From DAOVQB01 sp023128935 (GTDB lineage: Bacteria; Eisenbacteria; RBG-16-71-46; CAIMUX01; WJJG01), in contig DAOVQB010000110.1 of NCBI GenBank assembly GCA_030628905.1, positions 1-14,568 on the forward strand: 14,568 bases of DNA. The letters run 5' to 3'. Made by a program: the position numbers and the translations under genes. The notes under the pieces are model-generated. The model had not been told where the DNA came from. It saw only the letters and a list, made by a program, of their open reading frames with translations, and did no database searches. Below are positions 1 through 6,439 of this stretch, one piece after another. Numbering within the stretch: position 1 is the first letter of the stretch; each line of letters begins with the position of its first letter.

Positions 1-592
1 CAAAGTAGCTGAAACCGATCTTCACCCGCCCCATGTGCTCCATGATTGTCACGCCGAATGCTCCACTCTGGGAGAGAAGGGCCACGTTTCCCGGGACGGG
101 TTGAACGGGGGAGAAGGTTGCGTTGAGCCTGACATCGGGGTTCATATTGATCAATCCGAAGCAGTTCGGCCCGAGCATACGCATTCCGTGCCGGCGGATG
201 GCAGCCAGCAGTTCCTCCTCTAGCTTGGCGCCCTCTTTGCCGGACTCCTTGTACCCAGCAGTGATAACGATGACCGCCTTGACAGACTTGTTCCCGCATT
301 CGTTGATGACTGTCAGGACGTATCGCTGCGGCACAATGACAACCGCCAGATCCACTGGGCCGCTGATCTCCGTGACGCTCCTGTAGGCCTTCAGTTCGTG
401 TATGTGAGACGCCTTGGGATGAACCGGGTAGATCTTGCCAGTGAAACCGCCCTTCATCATATTGTATACAATCTCGCGTCCGATGGCTCCCTTGCGGGGA
501 GAGGCGCCAATGACAGCTACTGATGTAGGATTGAAAAGGGCATTGAGGTTTTGGGGATGTGTCTCCGTTGCACTTCCCATATCGACTACCAT
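1..592 (-). CDS. ADP-forming acyl-CoA (acetyl-CoA) synthetase, CoA-binding N-terminal part (partial)
   Basis: This gene runs off the left edge, and 197 N-terminal residues are visible on the minus strand. Residues about 18-110 form a CoA-binding Rossmann domain (SVAVIGASPRKGAIG at 24-38). The start of a succinyl-CoA-ligase-like flavodoxin domain follows, with GPNCFGLIN at 141-149 and the hallmark ALLSQSGAFG at 171-180. Family knowledge: these enzymes convert acyl-CoA, ADP and phosphate to acid, CoA and ATP in the cytoplasm, typically in fermentation. The phospho-histidine and ATP-grasp parts lie outside the window, so substrate is unknown, and a protein-acetyltransferase (Pat-like) fusion is not excluded. 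The ATG at 592 is chosen because CAGGAGAG lies just upstream of it; the in-frame ATG at 580 has no such site. The gene is transcribed away from the GH127 gene. Confidence 0.9.
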   Translation of the reverse strand, partial: MVVDMGSATETHPQNLNALFNPTSVAVIGASPRKGAIGREIVYNMMKGGFTGKIYPVHPKASHIHELKAYRSVTEISGPVDLAVVIVPQRYVLTVINECGNKSVKAVIVITAGYKESGKEGAKLEEELLAAIRRHGMRMLGPNCFGLINMNPDVRLNATFSPVQPVPGNVALLSQSGAFGVTIMEHMGRVKIGFSYF

Positions 593-1079
593 GACTCTCC
601 TGGATTCACTGCTGGTTTATGCCCTTCGCAGTACGCCCGCAATCACGCGGCAATATCCGGGCAACCTCAATCTGGAGTCGCGCTACTTGCCCGATACTCG
701 CGTTCCGGCGATAAGTCTGCCGTGCTCTTGCGATCGACGGCGCGGCACTGTTCGGGACCCGAATGTCTACGGGGAACGAGGATAGATGGCGGGAGCGGTT
801 CCAACAAGTCCGATTGGGACAGAGAAGCCCGCTCAACTCTGCAGCCCCGGGAAGTCCCGCGGCTGCTCAGCGTTGCAAAACCTCCCTCCCCGCCCCCACA
901 GAGCAAGCCTCACGGAGCATCTTGCTCCAGAGCAGGACAGGCTCTACAGTCTGGGCGTCCTGTTCTCTGCCATGGATCCTAGTCATAGCGGCGGACTGCT
1001 CAGCGGTCTTCGTCGCTGGGCGCTAGATACGCGCGGGGCAGCCGAGAGCTGGTGGGAAATCCGGGCCAAAGGAGTTGAG
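593..1079. other. Divergent intergenic region, no convincing gene
   Basis: This stretch separates the leftward acyl-CoA synthetase from the rightward GH127 gene and must hold the promoters of both. Open frames exist on both strands, but their translations are rich in Ser, Arg, Pro and Cys, have no recognisable domain and lack good ribosome binding sites, as expected of chance frames in GC-rich DNA. The frame of GH127 stays open back to 786, but that extension sits ahead of a clear signal peptide and looks untranslated. I see no convincing sigma-70 promoter, tRNA or terminator here. Confidence 0.6.
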
Positions 1080-3677
1080 ATGCCTCTTAGTCGGTCGGCG
1101 AGCCTTCTGATTCTGCCTGTGACTACTCTCTTGACGCTGCCCTTTCTGTGGGCTCAGGCCCGGGCGGCCAGCAACCTCACGATCGAGGCGGTGGCCGCTC
1201 CCCCCGTGGGAGGGGAGCGTGCCCTCTATGTCGCCAACAGGAAACCCCTGCGGCCCAATCCATTGATGCGGCTTCCCATAGGCTCGATCCGTCCTGAAGG
1301 CTGGCTCCGCGCTCAGCTAGAGCTGCAGGCGCAGGGCATGGTGGGCCACTTGGAGGAGATCTCTCCCTGGTGTGTGGCTGAAGGCAATGCCTGGCTCCAC
1401 CCAGAGGGCGAGGGACACAGTCCCTGGGAGGAGCTTCCCTATTGGCTCAAGGGGTATGGCGACCTGGGCTATGTTCTGGGTGATCGGAAGATCATCTCGC
1501 GGGCGCGCAAATGGCTAGAGGGAGTCTTGGGAAGCCAGCGCGAGGATGGCTACTTCGGTCCACAGGTCAATCGGACCAACCATGATCTCTGGCCCAACAT
1601 GATCATGCTCAACTGCCTGCGGGCATGGTTTGAGCACTCGGGCGACACGCGCGTGCTGGATTTCATGGAGCGCTACTTCCGCTGGCAGCTTGCTTTGCCA
1701 GATGCGGATTTCCTGCCTGGCAGCTGGCAGAAGATTCGTGGGGGCGATAACCTGCTGACCGTTCTATGGCTGTACAATCGAACGGGAGAGCCCTTCCTTC
1801 TGGAACTCGCAGAAAGGCTTCACGCACACACTGGCGATTGGACCAGCGGTATCGCCAGTTGGCACGGCGTGAACATATGCCAGTGTTTCCGGGAACCAGC
1901 GGTCTTCTTCCAGCTGGCGAAGGAGCGCAAGTTCCTCGATGCCTCAGTGCGAAACTACCACGAGGTGATGGAGAAGTATGGCCAAGTGCCAGGGGGAATG
2001 TTCGGCGCCGACGAGAACTGCCGCCCGGGGTACTCGGGACCGCGGCAGGCGGCCGAGACATGTTCTATGGTGGAGTTCATGCGCAGCTTCGAGATCCTCT
2101 TCAGGATCACGGGCGACCCGGTATGGGCAGACCGCTGCGAGGATGTGGCCTTCAACTCCCTTCCCGCGGCATTCACACCCGATCTCAAGGCCCTGCATTA
2201 CCTCACCGCACCCAACATGGTCGTTCTGGATCGCAAGAGCAAGTCACCGGAACTGCAGAACGGGGGCTGCATGTTGGCCTACAGCCCCTACCAGCGCTAC
2301 CGGTGCTGCCAACACAACGTGGCCTTCGGCTGGCCCTATCTTGCCGAGGAACTGTGGCATGCCACCTATGACGGCGGCCTGTGTGCGTCCTTTCTCATGG
2401 CCTGCCGTGTGACAGCCAGAGTAGGCAAAGACGCTGACGTTGGCAGCGGAGACAAGGTCGGCAGCGAGGCCCAGCTTGATAGCATGGGCAAGGTCGGCAG
2501 CGAGGCCCAGCTTGATAGCATGGGCAAGGTCAGTAGCGGGACTGAGGTCAGCATCGCAGTGAACACAGACTACCCCTTCACAGATAGGGTCGAGCTGGTC
2601 TTGACGTCACCACGCCCGGTGCGTTTCCCCCTCTACGTGCGAATTCCGACATGGTGTCACGAAGCCAAGTTGACTGTTGAAGGCAGCGGTTTGACGGCGG
2701 TGGGCAAGGGTGGGCAGTTCCTCCGTGTCACGGGATCCTGGCGAGAGAAGGAACGACTGACCCTAACTCTACCCATGTCGATCAGCGTGCGAACGTGGGC
2801 CAAGAACAAGAACTCCGTTTCCGTGGATCGGGGACCCTTGACCTATGCCCTCAACATAGATGGAGCGTACAAGCGCATGGGGGGCTCCAACGCCTGGCCG
2901 GAGCTGGAGCTGATACCTACTGAGCCGTGGAATTATGGTCTCGTCCTGGATCGGGAGAACCTGGCCGCATCCTTCACGCATTCATCAGGTGCACCTGCTG
3001 CTGTGGAGCGGGAGGCGGGTCTATGGCAGCCTTTTACTCCGGTCAATGCCCCGGTGGCCCTTAAAACGACCGCCAGGCAGATCCCCGAGTGGCGCTTGGA
3101 GCGGGGGTTGGTGGGCAAGCTTCAGGAAAGCCCCGCCTTCTCCGATGAGCCCATCGAGGAGCTGACCCTGATCCCCATGGGCGCCGCGCGCTTGCGGATC
3201 TCCGCCTTCCCAACGGTGGATGCCGGCCCCACGGCCCACCGCTGGGAGGCACCCCCCTTGCCGCCGGGTGCTTCCCATTGCTGGCGCACGGACACAACCT
3301 GGGCCCTGAATGACGGCAAGCTCCCGCGATCATCCAATGACCAGTCCATCCCCCGCTTCACGTGGTGGAACCACAAGGGGACTGATGAATGGGTTGCCTA
3401 CAAGTGGAAGAGGGCCCGGACAATCTCCAAGGCCCGGGTCTACTGGTTCGACGACACCACCATAGGTGGCGGCTGCGCGCTGCCTGTTGCGTGGCGGTTG
3501 CTCTATAGGAAAGAGGGAAGATGGACGGAAGTACCCAACCCTTCTGGGTATGGTGTCGCGGCGGATCAGTTTAGTGAGGTAGTGTTCTCCACGGTGCAGA
3601 CGCGAGAAGTGCGGCTTGAGGTCCAGCTCAAGCCCGGTTTCTCAGGGGGCATCTTGGAGTGGGAGATGGGGGACTGA
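1080..3677 (+). CDS. Exported GH127-family (DUF1680) beta-L-arabinofuranosidase-like glycosidase
   Basis: The product has 865 residues. The ATG at 1080 follows GGAG by 5 nt and begins a signal peptide (hydrophobic residues 9-24, small residues AQARAA at 25-30), so it acts outside the cytoplasm. Residues about 55-430 are the (alpha/alpha)6 catalytic barrel. GETC-type residues Glu326 and Cys328 (AAETCSMVEF) and Cys409-Cys410 (RYRCCQHN) match the zinc ligands and Cys nucleophile described for the Bifidobacterium HypBA1 enzyme; Glu312 is a candidate acid/base. Beta-sandwich domains follow (about 431-715), then a C-terminal region (735-865, with LNDGKLPRSSND and RFTWWNHKG) resembling a discoidin/carbohydrate-binding fold seen in this family. 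A 12-residue repeat sits at 459-482. Family members remove beta-linked L-arabinofuranose, but related specificities exist (GH146, aceric-acid hydrolases), so the exact substrate is inferred. A galM gene follows 180 bp downstream. Confidence 0.92.
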   Translation: MPLSRSASLLILPVTTLLTLPFLWAQARAASNLTIEAVAAPPVGGERALYVANRKPLRPNPLMRLPIGSIRPEGWLRAQLELQAQGMVGHLEEISPWCVAEGNAWLHPEGEGHSPWEELPYWLKGYGDLGYVLGDRKIISRARKWLEGVLGSQREDGYFGPQVNRTNHDLWPNMIMLNCLRAWFEHSGDTRVLDFMERYFRWQLALPDADFLPGSWQKIRGGDNLLTVLWLYNRTGEPFLLELAERLHAHTGDWTSGIASWHGVNICQCFREPAVFFQLAKERKFLDASVRNYHEVMEKYGQVPGGMFGADENCRPGYSGPRQAAETCSMVEFMRSFEILFRITGDPVWADRCEDVAFNSLPAAFTPDLKALHYLTAPNMVVLDRKSKSPELQNGGCMLAYSPYQRYRCCQHNVAFGWPYLAEELWHATYDGGLCASFLMACRVTARVGKDADVGSGDKVGSEAQLDSMGKVGSEAQLDSMGKVSSGTEVSIAVNTDYPFTDRVELVLTSPRPVRFPLYVRIPTWCHEAKLTVEGSGLTAVGKGGQFLRVTGSWREKERLTLTLPMSISVRTWAKNKNSVSVDRGPLTYALNIDGAYKRMGGSNAWPELELIPTEPWNYGLVLDRENLAASFTHSSGAPAAVEREAGLWQPFTPVNAPVALKTTARQIPEWRLERGLVGKLQESPAFSDEPIEELTLIPMGAARLRISAFPTVDAGPTAHRWEAPPLPPGASHCWRTDTTWALNDGKLPRSSNDQSIPRFTWWNHKGTDEWVAYKWKRARTISKARVYWFDDTTIGGGCALPVAWRLLYRKEGRWTEVPNPSGYGVAADQFSEVVFSTVQTREVRLEVQLKPGFSGGILEWEMGD
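2454..2540 (+). repeat. 36-bp in-frame tandem repeat in the GH127 gene (2 perfect copies plus a partial third)
   Basis: The copy at 2454-2489 and the copy at 2490-2525 are identical base for base. A diverged partial third copy begins at 2526, and a degenerate related stretch precedes the array (about 2421-2453). Each unit encodes KVGSEAQLDSMG, so copy-number change would keep the reading frame. The array lies in a Gly/Ser-rich, acidic loop just before the beta strand GTEVSIAV of the beta-sandwich domain, away from the catalytic motifs. Identity between copies suggests a recent duplication or, less likely, an assembly artefact. Confidence 0.9.
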
Positions 3678-3767
3678 CCCGTGTTGAAGGGGGGCATCTA
3701 CCTGAGAATGGAGCATGCGCGGGCGTCCCGGCAAGAAGGGAGCATTTCCGTATAGCTGAGGGGTTCT

Positions 3768-3824
3768 GGAGAGAATAGGTATCTCCATGGGGCCGAGCGG
3801 CTCTCAAGGGAGAGAATATCTCCA
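3768..3824 (+). promoter_or_regulatory. Two copies of a hairpin-forming motif in the galM leader
   Basis: GGAGAGAATA plus a later TCTCCA occurs twice between the GH127 stop and galM: at 3768-3787 (GGAGAGAATAGGTATCTCCA) and at 3809-3824 (GGAGAGAATATCTCCA). Both are inverted repeats (GGAGA...TCTCC) that differ only by four extra bases in the loop of the first. Paired copies 41 bp apart, ending 33 nt before the galM start, suggest operator half-sites or RNA hairpins. The function is inference; no known regulator motif is recognised. Confidence 0.4.
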
Positions 3825-3844
3825 CAAGGACGGAGTGTTTGGGC

Positions 3845-3852
3845 AAGGAGGT
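3845..3852 (+). promoter_or_regulatory. Strong ribosome binding site that sets a TTG start for galM
   Basis: AAGGAGGT lies 5 nt ahead of the TTG at 3858. No ATG in the right frame has a comparable site, so this near-perfect Shine-Dalgarno sequence is the main reason to accept the unusual TTG start. Confidence 0.7.
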
Positions 3853-3857
3853 GGCCA

Positions 3858-5051
3858 TTGCTGAGAGCGAATCATAAGAGAACCATCGTCGCGACGAGGG
3901 CCGGTGAGAAGTCCGGGCTAAGAGGACCGGGAGCATTTGCCTTGCTTGGTTTGACCCTCTTGTTGTCATGCGCATGTCTCAGTTGCTCCTCCGAACCTGG
4001 TGGCGGGCAGATGCTGGTTGCGGAACAGCCCTTTGGGAAGACTGATGAAGGCCAGGGGGTCCACCTATACACCCTTCGGAACGCAAACGGGATGCAGGTG
4101 GAGATCACCAACTACGGCGGCATCGTAACGTCGCTACTGGTCCCCGACCGAGATGGCAACCTGGGCGACGTTGTCCTTGGTTTTGATGATCTGCAAAGCT
4201 ATCTTGCCGGCCATCCCTACTTCGGTGCCTTGGTGGGCCGGTATGGGAATCGTATCGCCAAGGGGCGGTTCACATTGGATGGCAAGGAGTATGAGCTTGC
4301 CACCAACAACGGCCCGAACCACCTGCACGGGGGAATCGCAGGGTTCGACAAGGTGGTCTGGAATGCAGAGCTGGGGGAATCCCAGGAAGGCGCATACCTC
4401 AAGTTGACCTATGTCAGCAGCGACGGTGAAGAAGGGTATCCTGGCATCTTCTCGACCGCCGTAAGTTACACAGTGACGAACCAGAATGAGCTGAAGATCA
4501 GCTACGAGGCGACCACCGATAAAGCCACTCCGGTGAATCTCACGCACCACAGCTACTTCAATCTGGCCGGCGCCGGTGCAGGGGATGCCCTGGGAAACAT
4601 TCTGGCCATCCTAGCGGACAGATACACCGTGGTGGACGAGACTTTGATCCCCACGGGAGAGTTGCGCGATGTGACCGGAACCCCCATGGACTTCCGGAAA
4701 CCGACGGCGATCGGTGAGCGGATCAATGAGGTCAAGGGTGGATATGACCACAACTATGTGCTGAATTCCGGGGGTGGCAAGCTTGCTCTTGCCGCAACAG
4801 TTTACGAACCCAAGAGCGGCAGGTTCATGGAGGTCTTCACCACAGAACCGGGCATCCAGTTCTACTCCGGGAACTTCTTGGATGGAACCATTACCGGGAA
4901 GGAGAGCAAGGTTTATCAGAAGCACTATGGCTTCTGCCTGGAGGCCCAACACTTCCCTGACTCGCCTAACCAACCGGGTTTTCCCTCTACGATCTTGCGA
5001 CCCGGGGAGACCTATAAGCAGTTGACGATCTACAAGTTCTCCATCAAGTAG
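3858..5051 (+). CDS. galM: Lipoprotein aldose 1-epimerase (galactose mutarotase family)
   Basis: The product has 397 residues and interconverts alpha and beta anomers of aldoses. The GalM fold spans about 55-395. All residues known from Lactococcus GalM are recognisable: Arg132 (GNRIAKGRF), His157 (NHLHGG), His231 (THHSYFNL, catalytic), Asp297 (YDHNYVL), and Glu362 (CLEAQHFPDSPN, catalytic base). Unlike cytoplasmic GalM, it starts with a signal sequence (hydrophobic core about 26-41) ending in LSC, so Cys43 is probably lipidated and the enzyme is membrane-anchored outside the cytoplasm. The n-region is long, but the TTG start has a near-perfect ribosome binding site. Its position behind a GH127 gene suggests it acts on sugar released there, possibly L-arabinose rather than galactose (inference); the galM symbol reflects family, not proven substrate. 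Confidence 0.93.
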   Translation: MLRANHKRTIVATRAGEKSGLRGPGAFALLGLTLLLSCACLSCSSEPGGGQMLVAEQPFGKTDEGQGVHLYTLRNANGMQVEITNYGGIVTSLLVPDRDGNLGDVVLGFDDLQSYLAGHPYFGALVGRYGNRIAKGRFTLDGKEYELATNNGPNHLHGGIAGFDKVVWNAELGESQEGAYLKLTYVSSDGEEGYPGIFSTAVSYTVTNQNELKISYEATTDKATPVNLTHHSYFNLAGAGAGDALGNILAILADRYTVVDETLIPTGELRDVTGTPMDFRKPTAIGERINEVKGGYDHNYVLNSGGGKLALAATVYEPKSGRFMEVFTTEPGIQFYSGNFLDGTITGKESKVYQKHYGFCLEAQHFPDSPNQPGFPSTILRPGETYKQLTIYKFSIK

Positions 5052-5216
5052 ATCCGAAACAGAGGCCAAGTAGAGGTGGACCCACCCCGCCTCCGTCGAA
5101 ACTACGGCGAGGCACGCAAGTAGGCTGAATTTGAATAAGCTTGCCGGACGAAGCCCAAAGGGCGAAGGCTTGTGCTGGGGATCGTTGTCGTTGGCACGAT
5201 TTCCAGGGCACCAGCC

Positions 5217-5245
5217 TTGACCAAAGAACTGTCGAAGTGTACGTT
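5217..5245 (+). promoter_or_regulatory. Candidate sigma-70-like promoter for the propeller lipoprotein gene
   Basis: TTGACC at 5217-5222 (five of six matches to the -35 consensus) is separated by 17 nt from TACGTT at 5240-5245 (three of six to the -10 consensus). The spacing is ideal and a transcript would have a leader of roughly 30 nt before the ATG at 5282. The -10 match is weak, so this is only a candidate. It would let this gene be expressed apart from galM. Confidence 0.25.
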
Positions 5246-5281
5246 GAACTGGGTTGCAGATAGGTAAGGAGGAGAACAGAT

Positions 5282-6331
5282 ATGATCACAATAAATAGAA
5301 TATTCGTACTTCTAACTATCATGATGCTTGGACTCTCCCTGTTTGTCTGGGGTTGTGATGAAGATGATATTGGAGAGAACCAGCCATTTGAAGGAAATGT
5401 TTGCAGTGGGGAACCATCTGAATGTTTCAACCTTCTAAATGGCTGGGCTTGGGAAGGGAAGGCGATTGATGAGCCATATCTCTTCGATGTTACTGTTATA
5501 AGGCTAGATGATGGTAAATATCGTTTATATGGTGGAGCACCGGATAATCCTCATGCCGTTAACAGTTACATCTCTGATGATGGGCTGAATTTCCAGAAGG
5601 AGGAGGGTTACAGGTTAACAGAGGCATTTATGCCATTTGCAGTGAAATTAACGGATGGCAAGTTTAGATTATATTATACAGACCAGGAGACATCTATAGG
5701 AGAATACGGAGGAAGAGCGATAATGAGCGCTATCTCCGACAGTGGTCTAACTTTTGCAGTTGAGGAGGGTGATAGGCTTACATACACCGGCGATGGCTAT
5801 GAATTATCAGGAATCAGAGGGGCAAAGATACTACAACTTAACGATGGTTCTTACAGGATGTACTATCATGGCATTGATGCAAACAGCTACTGGAGGGTAT
5901 TGAGTGCTGTTTCAAATGACGGATTGAACTGGACAAGAGACCAAGGAGTTAGAATCGATCCATCTGACTTGTGCCCTCCTCAAACCGGTATTGGGAATAT
6001 GGGGCCGTTTATAAGCTCTGACGGTATTGTCCACCTCTATTTAACAACATCAAAATGCGATGACATGAATTATTCAAATGATCAAGGTGGCATATTTGAT
6101 GTTGTATCTGCTGATGGGCTCACATTTACTATTTGCGATAGACCTGTCATAGAGACCTATTACCTGGCTGACAGCTATGCTGGAAATCCAGGGGACCCCA
6201 AGGCGGTTCCACAGGATGCTGCCGTAATAATGACAGATAATGGACTCAGGATGTATTTTGGCGTATATAGTGGTCCAACAGTGATTGATGAATCGGCAAT
6301 ATATAGCATTGTTAATCAGGCTATAGAATAA
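5282..6331 (+). CDS. Five-bladed beta-propeller lipoprotein, glycosidase-like, function unknown
   Basis: The product has 349 residues and starts at an ATG 7 nt after AAGGAGGAG. A signal sequence (about 7-23) ends in VWGC, so Cys25 is likely lipidated; Asp follows the Cys. Five repeats of the type DGKYRLYGG, DGKFRLYYT, DGSYRMYYHG, DGIVHLYLT and NGLRMYFGVY alternate with SDDGLNF, SDSGLTF, SNDGLNW and SADGLTF, indicating a five-bladed propeller like that of GH32/43/130-type glycosidases or sialidases. DVTVIRLDDGKYRLYG resembles the first GH43-type blade, but I cannot identify a full catalytic triad, so it may be an enzyme or a glycan-binding protein. The gene is far more AT-rich than its neighbours (hand counts of single rows 35-47% GC) and uses many ATA, AGA and GGA codons, suggesting transfer. 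It is the last gene before the convergent glycosidase. Confidence 0.85.
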   Translation: MITINRIFVLLTIMMLGLSLFVWGCDEDDIGENQPFEGNVCSGEPSECFNLLNGWAWEGKAIDEPYLFDVTVIRLDDGKYRLYGGAPDNPHAVNSYISDDGLNFQKEEGYRLTEAFMPFAVKLTDGKFRLYYTDQETSIGEYGGRAIMSAISDSGLTFAVEEGDRLTYTGDGYELSGIRGAKILQLNDGSYRMYYHGIDANSYWRVLSAVSNDGLNWTRDQGVRIDPSDLCPPQTGIGNMGPFISSDGIVHLYLTTSKCDDMNYSNDQGGIFDVVSADGLTFTICDRPVIETYYLADSYAGNPGDPKAVPQDAAVIMTDNGLRMYFGVYSGPTVIDESAIYSIVNQAIE

Positions 6332-6439
6332 TCCGGAAATAGAAAAGGCTCTTTGGCAGACAAGGAGAGGAGGAAGCCGGCCTGCCGGGGTAATGACGAG
6401 GGGATGTATGCGAGCGGACGAGAAGCAACACGGGAAGTA

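Noticed and set aside
786..1079. In-frame 98-codon N-terminal extension of the GH127 gene
   Set aside because: It precedes a clear signal peptide and a good ribosome binding site at 1080, and its composition looks non-coding. It is open only because stops are rare in GC-rich DNA.
2454..2540. Possible CRISPR array from the identical repeats
   Set aside because: The units abut without spacers, lie inside a coding frame and number only two and a half.
5110..5185. Terminator after galM (GCCCAAAGGGC within an AAGCC...GGCTT context)
   Set aside because: The stem is only four base pairs and no T-run follows.
5282..6331. Firm assignment of the propeller lipoprotein to GH43
   Set aside because: The first blade resembles GH43, but I could not place the three acidic catalytic residues, so only the fold is claimed.
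6332..6439. Terminator between the convergent propeller and glycosidase genes
   Set aside because: Only a tiny CCGGC/GCCGG inverted repeat with a 2-nt loop near 6376-6387 is present, with no T-run on either side.
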